In this document: in pieces, positions 27,064-36,109 of the stretch
Position numbering within the stretch: position 1 is the stretch's first letter
How the letters are laid out: every line of letters starts with the position of its first letter
Assembly: GCF_902459535.1 (NCBI RefSeq)
Contig: NZ_LR699553.1
Location: forward strand, 4,415,998-4,479,997
Reading direction: 5' to 3'
Origin: Paraburkholderia dioscoreae
GTDB lineage: Bacteria; Pseudomonadota; Gammaproteobacteria; Burkholderiales; Burkholderiaceae
Length of the DNA: 64,000 nucleotides
Program-made: the position numbers and the translations under genes
The notes under the pieces: model-generated
The model's input: only the letters and a program-made list of their open reading frames with translations
Database searches by the model: none
Told to the model about the DNA's origin: nothing

Positions 27064-27606
27064 ATGACTGACGGTCCCTACAAGGCAGACGAGATTCACC
27101 TCGAATCGAGTCTTGGCTACTACCTGACGAAAGCTCGAAATGTGCTGGTCGAGCGGACGGACCGTGCCGTCAAGCCGCTGGGGCTGACCACGCAGCAGAT
27201 CGGCGTGATCCTGATGTTGTCGTCGCGGCGCGCGAATACGCCGTTCGAACTGTCGCGCGCCATGTCGTATGACAGCGGATCGATGACGCGTCTGCTCGAT
27301 CGCCTTGAAAAGAAAGGCTTTATCGTGCGCACGCGCAGTGAAACCGACCGTCGGATGGTAAAGCTGGAATTGACGCCGCAAGGTCACGAAGCCGCGCGGC
27401 AACTGCCCGGTCTGGGCGCGGCGGTGCTGAACGAGCAGTTGCGAGGGTTTTCAGCCGCCGACCACGCCACCTTGATCGACCTGCTCGGCCGTTTCATTGC
27501 GAACGGCATCGACGCGGGCGCAAGCGCGGGGTGTGGCGTGGGGCCGCAACAGGAATCGCAGGACGAATCACCCGAAAACACGCCGCCGGAACGCGGCGAA
27601 CGCTAA
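27064..27606 (+). CDS. MarR-family regulator of the adjacent efflux pump
   Basis: A 180-residue MarR protein starting MTDGPYKADEIHLESSLGYY. The winged helix includes GLTTQQIGVILMLSSRRA, the recognition helix around MSYDSGSMTRLLDRLEKKGF and the wing RTRSETDRRMVKLELTPQG. It resembles EmrR/MprA in context: the next gene, 136 bases downstream on the same strand, is an EmrB-type exporter, so repression of that exporter is the likely role. An upstream in-frame start at 26965 adds 33 unrelated residues and was not used. Confidence 0.9.
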   Translation: MTDGPYKADEIHLESSLGYYLTKARNVLVERTDRAVKPLGLTTQQIGVILMLSSRRANTPFELSRAMSYDSGSMTRLLDRLEKKGFIVRTRSETDRRMVKLELTPQGHEAARQLPGLGAAVLNEQLRGFSAADHATLIDLLGRFIANGIDAGASAGCGVGPQQESQDESPENTPPERGER

Positions 27607-27742
27607 CCAGAGCGCGCTTTTCAAGCGTGTCATTGTTTAAAGATATCTGTCTGGGCAGAGAGTGATCCGGCATGTAAGTGCGCCACGCGAAGCGTGCGAT
27701 AAAGATGCTGCGACAAGCTTTCCCGGCTGAGGAGAAAAATCT

Positions 27743-29305
27743 ATGGACGCCACGGCCTCCGCCGCTGCCCTGCCCGCTGCCGAACCCGCCCCGCTCAAAG
27801 GCGGCGCGTTGGCGCTGCTCACGGTCGGGCTCGCGCTCGGCACGTTCATGGAGGTGCTCGACACGTCGATTGCGAACGTCGCGGTGCCGACTATTTCCGG
27901 CAGCCTTGGCGTAGCGACCAGTCAGGGCACCTGGGTGATCTCGTCGTATTCCGTCGCCTCGGCGATCGCGGTGCCGCTGACAGGCTGGCTCGCGCGCCGC
28001 GTCGGCGAAGTGAAGCTCTTTACGCTGTCCGTGCTGCTTTTTACGATTGCTTCGGCGCTGTGCGGCTTCGCGCACAACTTCGAGTCGCTGATCGCGTTCC
28101 GGCTGGTCCAGGGGCTCGTTTCCGGGCCGATGGTTCCGCTCTCGCAAACCATTCTGATGCGCTCGTATCCGCCGGAAAAGCGCGGACTCGCGCTGGGTCT
28201 GTGGGCGATGACGGTGATTTGCGCGCCCATCTTCGGCCCCGTGATGGGCGGCTATATCACCGACAACTACACGTGGCCGTGGATTTTCTACATCAACGTG
28301 CCGATCGGCGTGTTCTCGGCGGTGTGCGCGTTTCTGCTGCTGCGTGGCCGTGAGACGAAGACCACGCAACAGCGGATCGACGCGGTCGGCCTCGCGCTGC
28401 TCGTGATCGGCGTGTCGTGCCTGCAGATGATGCTCGACCTCGGCAAGGATCGCGACTGGTTCAATTCGACATTTATCGTTGCTCTTGCGGTGATCGCGGT
28501 GGTGTCGCTTGCCTTCATGCTGGTGTGGGAGATGACGGAGAAAGAACCGGTCGTCGATCTCTCGTTGTTCAAGGATCGCAACTTCGCGCTTGGTGTGCTG
28601 ATCATCTCGTTCGGGTTCATGGCCTTCTTCGGCTCGGTCGTGATTTTCCCGCTCTGGCTGCAGACGGTGATGGGTTATACGGCCGGGCTGGCGGGTCTGG
28701 CGACGGCGCCGGTCGGGCTGCTCGCGCTGTTTCTCTCGCCGATGATCGGCAAGAACATGCACCGGTTGAACCTTCGCGTGGTGGCGAGTTTTGCGTTCAT
28801 CGTGTTCGCGTTCGTCTCGTTCTGGAATTCCACGTTCACGCTCGACGTGCCGTTCAATCACGTGATCTGGCCACGGCTCGTGCAAGGGATCGGCGTGGCC
28901 TGCTTCTTCGTGCCGATGACCACCATCACGCTCTCCAGCGTGTCGGATGAAAGGCTAGCCAGTGCGTCAGGCCTGTCCAATTTTTTCCGGACCTTGTCGG
29001 GCGCGATTGGTACGGCGATCAGTACGACGTACTGGGAGAACGACACGATCTACCATCACGCGATGCTGACCGATTCGGTCAACGTGTATGCCCCGAACAC
29101 CAATGCTTATACCAACGCACTGGCCGGCCTCGGACTGTCTGGCGACAGCATCACCGCGCAGTTGAATCAGGTAGTGACCGCGCAGGCTTATATGATGGCC
29201 ACAAATGATTTCTTCCGCATTTCGTGTGCGGCGTTTCTCGTGCTCGCGGTGCTGGTCTGGATCACCAAACCACGCAAGGGCGTCGGGCCTTCAATGGGGC
29301 ATTGA
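27743..29305 (+). CDS. DHA2-family drug:H+ antiporter (EmrB type, 14 TMS)
   Basis: A 520-residue major facilitator with about 14 membrane segments. Signature segments are LGTFMEVLDTSIANVAVPTI (TMS1), WVISSYSVASAIAVPLTGWLA with the motif-A loop ARRVGEVKLF, and GLALGLWAMTVICAPIFGPVMGG. GAGGAG lies well placed before the ATG. EmrB works with an EmrA-type periplasmic adaptor and an outer-membrane factor. The channel is at 24.7-26.3 kb, but no adaptor gene exists in the window. Confidence 0.93.
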   Translation: MDATASAAALPAAEPAPLKGGALALLTVGLALGTFMEVLDTSIANVAVPTISGSLGVATSQGTWVISSYSVASAIAVPLTGWLARRVGEVKLFTLSVLLFTIASALCGFAHNFESLIAFRLVQGLVSGPMVPLSQTILMRSYPPEKRGLALGLWAMTVICAPIFGPVMGGYITDNYTWPWIFYINVPIGVFSAVCAFLLLRGRETKTTQQRIDAVGLALLVIGVSCLQMMLDLGKDRDWFNSTFIVALAVIAVVSLAFMLVWEMTEKEPVVDLSLFKDRNFALGVLIISFGFMAFFGSVVIFPLWLQTVMGYTAGLAGLATAPVGLLALFLSPMIGKNMHRLNLRVVASFAFIVFAFVSFWNSTFTLDVPFNHVIWPRLVQGIGVACFFVPMTTITLSSVSDERLASASGLSNFFRTLSGAIGTAISTTYWENDTIYHHAMLTDSVNVYAPNTNAYTNALAGLGLSGDSITAQLNQVVTAQAYMMATNDFFRISCAAFLVLAVLVWITKPRKGVGPSMGH

Positions 29306-29386
29306 AGTTGGATGAGGCAGCGTTGAGCGAACGCGCGCCGAAGCGAGACTTTTCTTCGACACTTTGCGCGCGTCTTTCCGCTTTTT

Positions 29387-29881
29387 CTATTGCGTCACGG
29401 CTTCGCCGTTTGTTGCCGGGTTCGATTGCCCCTGCAAGGCATCCGGATGCGGAGTCGAAGGCTCCGAGGGTTTGACGCCACTCTGCGGCGCGCCGGTGGT
29501 GGCGCTCCGCACGTATTGCTTGAAGTCGGCGCCGGCTTCCCACGGGTTCGGCTTGCAACCCATCGAGCCATCGCAATGTGCGGCAAAGCCGATAGTCGCA
29601 GTGCCGTCGGGATTCGCCGCGCGCGTGATCTGATACGCCAACGCGCGCTTGCCGCCATCGGGACCGGCAGTCTGGATCAGCGTGTCGGTCGAGGATTCGA
29701 TCTTGTACTTCGAATGGCTCGTCACCCACGCTTGCGCCCGTTGCCACCAGACATCGCATTCCGTTTTGTTTGAACACGTCAACGGCGTTGTCGCGATCTG
29801 CATGACGTCCGGATCGACCTGCCCTTGCGTCGAACATCCCGCCGCCGCTACACACAGCATGGCCAACAGACTTTTTTTCAT
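29387..29881 (-). CDS. Putative lipoprotein of unknown function
   Basis: 164 residues starting MKKSLLAMLCVAAAGC, a lipoprotein signal with the lipobox AAGC. The mature part contains several cysteines (TCSNKTECDVWWQRAQAW, HCDGSMGC) and ends in a Ser/Pro/Gln-rich tail. GGGAGGA lies before the ATG at 29881, which is why this start was preferred to the longer frame from 30004. No function can be assigned. Confidence 0.75.
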   Translation of the reverse strand: MKKSLLAMLCVAAAGCSTQGQVDPDVMQIATTPLTCSNKTECDVWWQRAQAWVTSHSKYKIESSTDTLIQTAGPDGGKRALAYQITRAANPDGTATIGFAAHCDGSMGCKPNPWEAGADFKQYVRSATTGAPQSGVKPSEPSTPHPDALQGQSNPATNGEAVTQ

Positions 29882-30098
29882 CGCGTCGAATCCTCCCTCT
29901 GTGGTGCGCGTCGTATGAGTTTGGACCGCCGCAGCGGTGCGGTGTTTCATCTGGATCAGAGAATCGTCAGAACGCGTGGAGAATTTGCCGATAGTGTTCG
30001 ACATTCAATGGCGTATTGCGTAGACGTTACCTGGGCAGAAAAAACGGCCTTTCTGACCGCTTGTTTCTCACCTCACCTCACCCGAGCGTGCGCGTTGT

Positions 30099-31715
30099 TC
30101 AGACGCTGAACCGGTTCAACGTGTACGCGCGATAAGCCGCAACGAATGCGTCGAACGAACCGACTTCTTCCCGTTCGAGTTTCGCCTGCTCGGCCAGCGA
30201 CTGTGCAGCGAGATCGGTGAATACCTTGGTCTGCTCCGCGTCCAGCGGACGCGCGCGGAAATACGCGGCGTGCGCTTCGCTTTGCGCAAGGCCGAAGGCA
30301 AGGAAACTCTGCTGCTTCTCGCGCATGGTCTGCAGCACGCGCGCCGACGGCGTCAACGATACATCGGCCAGCTTCGCGCGTTGAACAGCGACAGCGCGTG
30401 CATGTGCGTCGCCGCCGTGCAATGCGTCGAGCGTGGCCGCGGCCGCATCGATCTTGACGAGCAACTCGTTCGCCCAATCCGCCATCGCAACCGGCTGGCC
30501 GTCGCGTGTCAGCTCGAGGCCGGGCTTACGCCCTTCCATCGTCACGCGGCCGAAGTTCTGATTGGCTTCGGCATAGGCATCAGGCGGCAACAGCGCGCTG
30601 TCGTCGAGCGCGCAGACCAGCAGATAGGCATCGAGAAAGCGCGATGTCTCCAGCGAAATACCGGTCGGCTCGAACGGATCGATGTCCATGCAACGCACTT
30701 CCACGTATTGCACGCCGCGCGCGGCCAGCGCGTGCAGCGGACGCTCGCCCGGATACGTGATGCGCTTCGGGCGGATCGTCGAGTAAAACTCGTTTTCGAT
30801 CTGCAGCACGTTGGTGTTGATCTGCACCCACTCGCCATCGCGCTGTGTGCCGATTGCTTCGTACGCGGGATACGGCTGGCTCACGGCTTTCGCAAGCGCG
30901 TCGAGATAACCGGGCAGCGTGTCGTAATCCGCGTGCAGCGCGGCTTGCGCCGTGGTGTTCGAATAGCCGAGGTCGCTCATGCGCAGGCTGGTCGCGTACG
31001 GACGGTAGAGCGTGTCGGCGTCGAACGTATCGAGCGTATGTTTGCGCTCGCGCAGAAAACGGCGATCCAGCGCAGGCGAAGCACCGAACAGATACATCAA
31101 CAGCCAGTTGGTGCGGCGGAAATTGCGGATCAGCGCGAGATAGCGGTCGGACTGGAAGTCGACGGCGTTCGCGGTGGATTGCTGATCGGCATGCAGCAGC
31201 CGCCACACTTCTTCGTTCAGCGAATAGTTGTAGTGGATGCCGGCAATGCACTGCATGGTGCGTCCGTAACGGAGCGCGAGACCAATGCGGTAGACGTACT
31301 TCAGTTTGCCGATATTCGAGCTGCCGTAGCGCGCGATCGGAATGCCTTCGTCGGTGTCGGGCAGCAGGCCCGGCATGGAGTTGTTCCACAGGATCTCGCC
31401 GTCGAGTTCCGCGTAGACAAAACGATGCAGCGTGTCGAGCTTATCGAGCGTTACCGCGATGTCGTGCTCGGCGGGCGTGATCAGTTCGAGCAGCGCTTCG
31501 GAATAGTCCGTGGTAAGCGACGGATGCGTGAGCGCCGAACCGAGCGCGCGTGGATGCGGCGTCAAGGCGAGCTTGCCCTCGTGCGTCACGCGCAGGCTTT
31601 CCTTTTCGATGCCGCGCAGGCCACGTATCAGCGCGTCGCGCTGCGGGCCTGAGGTCAGCACGGACAGGCGGTGCGAGAACGCGTCGGTCGTGCGGGAAGA
31701 TGTCGTGTTTGGCAT
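30099..31715 (-). CDS. gshA: Glutamate-cysteine ligase, proteobacterial GshA type
   Basis: A 538-residue enzyme for the first step of glutathione synthesis: ATP-dependent joining of glutamate and cysteine. The N-terminal RGLRGIEKESLRV is the family signature, with LTHPSLTTDYSEALLELITP following. Near residue 320, QYVEVRCMDIDPFEPTGIS and the segment SRFLDAYLLVCALDDSALLP are typical of this type. Start MPNTTSSRTTD at 31715; the frame extends 19 codons further upstream. It is monocistronic. gshB is not in the window. Confidence 0.95.
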   Translation of the reverse strand: MPNTTSSRTTDAFSHRLSVLTSGPQRDALIRGLRGIEKESLRVTHEGKLALTPHPRALGSALTHPSLTTDYSEALLELITPAEHDIAVTLDKLDTLHRFVYAELDGEILWNNSMPGLLPDTDEGIPIARYGSSNIGKLKYVYRIGLALRYGRTMQCIAGIHYNYSLNEEVWRLLHADQQSTANAVDFQSDRYLALIRNFRRTNWLLMYLFGASPALDRRFLRERKHTLDTFDADTLYRPYATSLRMSDLGYSNTTAQAALHADYDTLPGYLDALAKAVSQPYPAYEAIGTQRDGEWVQINTNVLQIENEFYSTIRPKRITYPGERPLHALAARGVQYVEVRCMDIDPFEPTGISLETSRFLDAYLLVCALDDSALLPPDAYAEANQNFGRVTMEGRKPGLELTRDGQPVAMADWANELLVKIDAAAATLDALHGGDAHARAVAVQRAKLADVSLTPSARVLQTMREKQQSFLAFGLAQSEAHAAYFRARPLDAEQTKVFTDLAAQSLAEQAKLEREEVGSFDAFVAAYRAYTLNRFSV

Positions 31716-31984
31716 TGATGCGAGTCGGGCGTTGTCGGGCCGCCATGTGCCGCAGCACAGCGCGGTTGACAACGTTCGGCGGAATTTTCAGTAGCGGGCA
31801 CTTTAACATCTCGCCACAACCGCTGCTTGAGGCCGTTCCTGCGGCCCATCCGGGTACTCCGGGCGGCCTCTTTTCCGGACAATCCGGGTGGTTTTTGAGC
31901 CAATCTGTCGGCTGTGCGCCCCATCGCTGTAGCCGCCGCGCACCTTGCGCGCGATCCGCTTTTCTCCCCGCCCGGTGCCAGGCT

Positions 31985-32902
31985 TCAGCCGCCACGCGCG
32001 GCGCCGGCACGGTCCGCCACTTCGTTCCACAGATGCATCGCCGCGTACGCCCGCCACGGCCGCCACGTGTCGGTGCGGGTACGTTGCTGCGTGGGCCGCA
32101 CGAGCGACGGATCGCGCGCGCAGATCGACTGCATCAGCACGAGGTCCCATGCGGGCCACGCGTCGGCGTCGCGCCATGCGCGCATGGCGACGTACTCGAC
32201 GGTCCAGGGGCCGATGCCGGGCAGCGCGAGCAACGCGGCGCGCAGGCTGTCCGCGTCGGCCGTGTTGCTGTCGAGCGGCACGTCGCCTGTGGCGACTGCG
32301 TGCGCGAAACCCTGCAGCGCCGCCACACGCTTACCCGGCATACCGATCTGCGCGAGATCCACGGCGGCCAGCGCGGCCGGCGTCGGAAAGCGCCAGGCGG
32401 TGTTCTCATGCGGATGTCCCTCGATGCGCCCGCCGGCGCGCTGCACGAGCCTGCCGATGATGGTGGTCGCCGCCTTCACGCTGACCTGCTGCCCGACGAT
32501 TGCGCGCACCACCAGTTCGAAGCCCGACCACGCGCCCGGCACACGCAGGCCGGGCACCGCTTCGACGAGCGGCGCGAGCCACGGATCTGCGGCGAGTTCG
32601 GCGCCGATCTTTTTCGGATCGGCATGCAGGTCGAACATCTTCGCAATCGGCGTAACGAGCGCATCGGCGTGGCGGCTCACGGGCCCTTCAATGCTGGCGA
32701 CAACGCAGCGCTTGCGCGGATGCAGACGCACGCTGAGTGTGCCGCTGTCGCCGGCCCAATCGATCGCGCGACGGTACGCGCCGTCTTCCACCGCTTCGAC
32801 GCCCGGCGTTGCGCGTCCGCCGAAGAAACGCAGCAGACGCGGCCAGTCGAAGGGTGGTTTGAACGGCAATTCGAGGGTAGCGACTTCGTCAGGCGTGCTC
32901 AC
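31985..32902 (-). CDS. alkA: DNA-3-methyladenine glycosylase II (AlkA)
   Basis: A 305-residue base-excision glycosylase for alkylated purines. An N-terminal AlkA domain (LPFKPPFDWPRLLRFFGGRA) precedes the HhH-GPD core: VVRAIVGQQVSVKAA, LLALPGIGPWTVEYVAMRAW (hairpin) and the catalytic Asp in DAWPAWDLVL. The GTG start at 32902 shares GTGA with the stop of ada, so the two repair genes form a coupled operon of the adaptive-response kind. Confidence 0.92.
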   Translation of the reverse strand: MSTPDEVATLELPFKPPFDWPRLLRFFGGRATPGVEAVEDGAYRRAIDWAGDSGTLSVRLHPRKRCVVASIEGPVSRHADALVTPIAKMFDLHADPKKIGAELAADPWLAPLVEAVPGLRVPGAWSGFELVVRAIVGQQVSVKAATTIIGRLVQRAGGRIEGHPHENTAWRFPTPAALAAVDLAQIGMPGKRVAALQGFAHAVATGDVPLDSNTADADSLRAALLALPGIGPWTVEYVAMRAWRDADAWPAWDLVLMQSICARDPSLVRPTQQRTRTDTWRPWRAYAAMHLWNEVADRAGAARGG

Positions 32903-34080
32903 GCGGCGTGGTCCAGTTTGGTGGTGGAGGTTTCGTTGCCGATACCGGCGTCGGCAAGGACGCGTTCGTCGCGCGTCGTCTGGCTGCGCGAAAAATCGCC
33001 GGCATGTTGTGCCTCGTTGTCGAGCAGCGCAGCCTTGCGCGGCAGACCCCAGCGATATCCCGCCAGCGCCCCGCCCTTTGCCACTACGCGATGACAAGGA
33101 ATCGCCAGTGCCACCGGATTCGTTGCGCACGCGCTGGCTACCGCGCGCACGGCACGCGGTGCGCCGACCGTTTCGGCGATCTGCGAATAGCTGCGCGTCT
33201 CGCCGTAGGGGATGCGCCGCAACGCGTCCCACACACGCTGGCGGAATGCCGTCGCGGCAATATCGAGCGGCAGATCGAAGTCCTGGCGCGTGCCTCGCAA
33301 GTAGGCGTCGATCTGCGCGATGAACGGCGCGAGGTGTCCGGTATCTTCCAACAGGTCGGCGTTGGCAAATTCACTGCGCAGGTCGTCGGCGAGCATGGCG
33401 GTGTCGGCGCCGAAACCGATTTTGCAGATGCCCTTCTCCGTGGCCGCGACGAGCACGAAGCCGAGCGGCGTCGACGCGCTCGTGTAGCGCACGGTAAGCC
33501 CCGCGCCCTTGCGGCGATACGCGGACGGCGCCATGCCGAGTTCGGCCGGGGCGCTGTCATACATCCGCGATGGCGAGCCGAAGCCCGCGTCGAGCGTGGC
33601 GCGAGTGACGTCCGAGCCGCTCTGGAGCGCGTCGCGCAACGCGGCGCCCCGCTGCGCGGCCTGATATTGACGCGGCGACACGCCCACCACGCGCTTGAAC
33701 AGACGCTGCAAGTGGAACGGGCTGATGTGCACGGCGTCGCTTAACTGGGCGAGCGTGAGGCGTTGTTGCGGGTCGGCGTCGAGCGCGGCGCATGCGCGGT
33801 TCACGATCTCAAGCTCGCGCGGCAAACCGCCGGGCTGGCACCGCTTGCAATCGCGAAAGCCCGCGGTGCGTGCGGCGGCGGCGTCGGTGAAGAACGCGAC
33901 GTTCTCGCGGCGCGGCTGGCGCGACGCACACGACGGCCGGCAGAACACGCCGGTCGTTTTGACGCCGTAGAAGAACGCGCCGTCGGATTGCGGTTCGCGG
34001 CGCGTGACGGCTTCCCAGCGCTCGTCGTCGGAACTCCAACTGGCGGCGCCGAAGGCGGTATCGGAAGGATTGCGGTTCAT
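32899..34080 (-). CDS. ada: Bifunctional Ada: AraC-type activator and O6-methylguanine-DNA methyltransferase
   Basis: A 393-residue adaptive-response regulator. The N-terminal Ada zinc domain has VKTTGVFCRPSC and FRDCKRCQPGG, supplying the four zinc-ligand cysteines, one of which takes a methyl group from phosphotriesters. The AraC helix-turn-helix follows (LTLAQLSDAVHISPFHLQRL), then the methyltransferase with active site AIPCHRVVAKGGALAGYRWG. Start MNRNPSDTAFG at 34080; the longer frame adds unrelated residues. It activates itself and alkA when methylated, according to the E. coli model. Confidence 0.95.
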   Translation of the reverse strand: MNRNPSDTAFGAASWSSDDERWEAVTRREPQSDGAFFYGVKTTGVFCRPSCASRQPRRENVAFFTDAAAARTAGFRDCKRCQPGGLPRELEIVNRACAALDADPQQRLTLAQLSDAVHISPFHLQRLFKRVVGVSPRQYQAAQRGAALRDALQSGSDVTRATLDAGFGSPSRMYDSAPAELGMAPSAYRRKGAGLTVRYTSASTPLGFVLVAATEKGICKIGFGADTAMLADDLRSEFANADLLEDTGHLAPFIAQIDAYLRGTRQDFDLPLDIAATAFRQRVWDALRRIPYGETRSYSQIAETVGAPRAVRAVASACATNPVALAIPCHRVVAKGGALAGYRWGLPRKAALLDNEAQHAGDFSRSQTTRDERVLADAGIGNETSTTKLDHAA

Positions 34081-34280
34081 GATGGTCCCGGAAAGGCGGT
34101 GTCGATGCTCACCAATGTAGGCCGCATGCCGACACACTACGCCCCGGTTCTTGCTCTGTCATTGCGCTTGTTCGTAGCCATTTCGTAGCTTCTTCGTAGC
34201 GCCCGAAGCCCCGCCAGGCGCCCGTTTTGCCGCAAACTGCGACAATTCTGCACGATATCGGGTTTTCCCTTAAAAAGTTA

Positions 34281-34309
34281 TTGCGTCGCACCAACCCCAT
34301 GTGTATATT
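34281..34309 (+). promoter_or_regulatory. Strong sigma-70-type promoter of the candidate small RNA
   Basis: TTGCGT (34281-34286), a 17-base spacer, TATATT (34304-34309). It is the best-formed promoter in this part of the window, and no protein gene starts directly after it. Confidence 0.7.
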
Positions 34310-34315
34310 AGTACT

Positions 34316-34378
34316 TGTCTCCTCCATGTCTCCTCCTGATATGGATTCAGCCCGCTCCACATAGAGCGGGCTTTTTTT
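34316..34378 (+). ncRNA. Candidate small RNA with tandem anti-Shine-Dalgarno repeats
   Basis: About 63 nt between a TTGCGT-17-TATATT promoter and a terminator. It begins with two 11-base repeats, TGTCTCCTCCA and TGTCTCCTCCT (34316-34337), whose TCTCCTCC is complementary to the Shine-Dalgarno consensus. A perfect 9-bp stem AGCCCGCTC/GAGCGGGCT (34349-34372) followed by T residues ends it. Small toxic or regulatory RNAs with anti-Shine-Dalgarno motifs are known from several proteobacterial groups, including betaproteobacteria. The transcript itself is inferred from the promoter and terminator. Confidence 0.65.
34349..34378 (+). terminator. Intrinsic terminator of the small RNA
   Basis: 9-bp perfect stem with a 6-base loop, followed by six T residues beyond the stem. 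No other gene upstream on this strand could use it within several kb. Confidence 0.88.
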
Positions 34379-34476
34379 CGCCTGTACCTGTCCGATCCGG
34401 CCCTCGCTCGCAGCGCCGCCCTTTCTTCTACACTGGCTATTCATCCCTTCCTCGAACCAGCCAAGGGGCGTTCGAC

Positions 34477-34902
34477 ATGAAAATCCACATTCGAGAGATT
34501 GATCACGTCGTCATTCGGGCGACGAACGTCGAGGCGATGGCGCGTTTTTACTGCGATGTGCTCGGCTGTAGCGTGGAGAAGGAGCAGCGCGATCTCGGCC
34601 TGACGCAACTGCGCGCGGGGCGCTCGCTGATCGATCTATTGCAGGTAGGCGCCAAACCTGATCATGCCGAAAACGGCGTGCCGGGCACGGGCCGGAATAT
34701 GGATCACCTCTGTTTGCGCATCGAGCCATTCGACGCCGAAGCGCTCAAGACGCATCTCGCCGAACGCGGCGCGCGGCTGGGCGAACTGGGACTGCGCTAC
34801 GGCGCGGACGGCTATGGACAGTCGCTGTATCTGTTCGACCCGGAGGGCAACATGGTCGAACTCAAGGGGCCGCCGGAAGCGGCGCGCGTGACGTCGCTTT
34901 AG
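34477..34902 (+). CDS. VOC-superfamily (glyoxalase-like) protein
   Basis: A 141-residue single vicinal-oxygen-chelate domain starting MKIHIREIDHVVIRATNVEA. The metal-ligand pattern is visible: His in EIDHVVI, His in NMDHLCLRIE and Glu in EGNMVELKGP. YLFDPEGNMVEL is typical of the family. AAGGGG precedes the ATG. The substrate is unknown; such proteins include dioxygenases, glyoxalases and fosfomycin-type resistance proteins. Confidence 0.88.
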   Translation: MKIHIREIDHVVIRATNVEAMARFYCDVLGCSVEKEQRDLGLTQLRAGRSLIDLLQVGAKPDHAENGVPGTGRNMDHLCLRIEPFDAEALKTHLAERGARLGELGLRYGADGYGQSLYLFDPEGNMVELKGPPEAARVTSL

Positions 34903-34939
34903 GGTGCTTCACGCGTTAAGCCTTGAGAAGCGGCAAACA

Positions 34940-35494
34940 TCAGGCGTTGGCGGGCGCCTTCAGCACCGTCCATTCGATTTTCACCGCATCGGCTTCGGCG
35001 CTGCCGAGCCAGGCTTCACCGTCCTGAACTGTGCATTGCAGCCGCATGGTCCGTTCGGCCAGCGAGCCGAGCGCCGTGGCAACGCCTTCGCCCAGCGTCC
35101 ACACGGTCACGTTGCGCATGCGTTCCACCTTGTTGCGCACGCCCTGCCACCAGATGTCCGACGCGCGGCCGCCATAGGCGATCACGATCACCTCGGTCGA
35201 GCGGCCGCTCGCCTTGGCAATGCGCCGTTCGTCCGGCTGGCCGACTTCGATCCAGGTTTCGATTGCACCGGTGAGGTCCTTTTCCCACAGGTCCGGTTCG
35301 TCCACGTCCGACAGACCTTTGCAGAATTCGAGGCGTTCCCGCGCGAACAGTGCGAATGCGGCGACACGGACCATCATCCGTTCGTCGGTTTCCGAGGGGT
35401 GGCGGGCGATCGTCAGCGAATGGTCGGCGTAGTAGTGCCGGTCCATGTTGGCGATCTGCAGTTCCGCTTTATAAATCGTAGATTTGAGAGCCAT
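34940..35494 (-). CDS. yaeQ: YaeQ-family protein
   Basis: A 184-residue YaeQ protein (PD-(D/E)XK nuclease-like fold, function uncertain). It starts MALKSTIYKAELQIA as other family members do, and contains TIARHPSETDERMMVRV, LSDVDEPDLWEKDL, WIEVGQPDERRIAKA and RTMRLQCTVQDGEAWLG. The frame continues 30 codons upstream to an ATG at 35584 that has a much better ribosome site (GGGAGGAACAGG), so an N-terminally extended form starting MYNKHGKRQRAV may also be made. Confidence 0.92.
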   Translation of the reverse strand: MALKSTIYKAELQIANMDRHYYADHSLTIARHPSETDERMMVRVAAFALFARERLEFCKGLSDVDEPDLWEKDLTGAIETWIEVGQPDERRIAKASGRSTEVIVIAYGGRASDIWWQGVRNKVERMRNVTVWTLGEGVATALGSLAERTMRLQCTVQDGEAWLGSAEADAVKIEWTVLKAPANA

Positions 35495-35584
35495 GCCGTT
35501 GCTAAACCAGACGTTCGCTCCACCGGAGCGAACTGAAAAAGAATCATCGACGGCGCGTTGCCGTTTTCCGTGTTTGTTGTACAT

Positions 35585-36109
35585 TGCCTGTTCCTCCCGC
35601 GCCGTCAGCCGGCTGCCATTGCCACGGAAGAAGCATTTATCGCGCCACTGACGGCCCGGAAGCCGTGCCCTAGACCCGTCGGCGGCTTCCCGCAAGGCTT
35701 TGAGCATCACCGAGGCTGCTCGCGAAAGTAAGTACGACTGGCGCGTGATGATACCGAATGTATCCATGCTGTACGGTAAATCGATCGGACACTCGCTTCA
35801 GAACGCGTACTGTTGGTATTGACGCGTCACTTCGGCAGCTAAAACCGGCAACATGTCGCTTTGGAGCCGCGAGTTCGAAAGCGCCGGAAAACGGTCAGTA
35901 TTCGCTACGTTTTATGGCGAATCCGGCCTGATCGGCGAAAACATCAGATCGAAGCGATGGCGCAAAACGCTGCTAGCGACTACAAAACCCAACTGGCACT
36001 GACGATTTCGCGAGGTGTCAAACCCGTCTCATTTTCGAGATGATGCGGGTAGCGCGCTTTCACGCCCGCGGTTGCGCCCCGCTCCACATGTTTGCCAACA
36101 GGAGATTTC
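35585..36109. other. Gene-free region between yaeQ and the dehydratase
   Basis: About 525 bases. Small open frames here have no ribosome sites or recognisable products. The sequence falls in GC content towards 35780-36040, as expected for promoter DNA of the two flanking genes; no specific site is convincing. Confidence 0.4.

Noticed and set aside
27494..28885. A 463-codon open frame antisense to the DHA2 transporter
   Set aside because: It is a GC-rich shadow: His/Arg/Glu-rich with no domain and exactly opposite a clear transporter gene with a good ribosome site.
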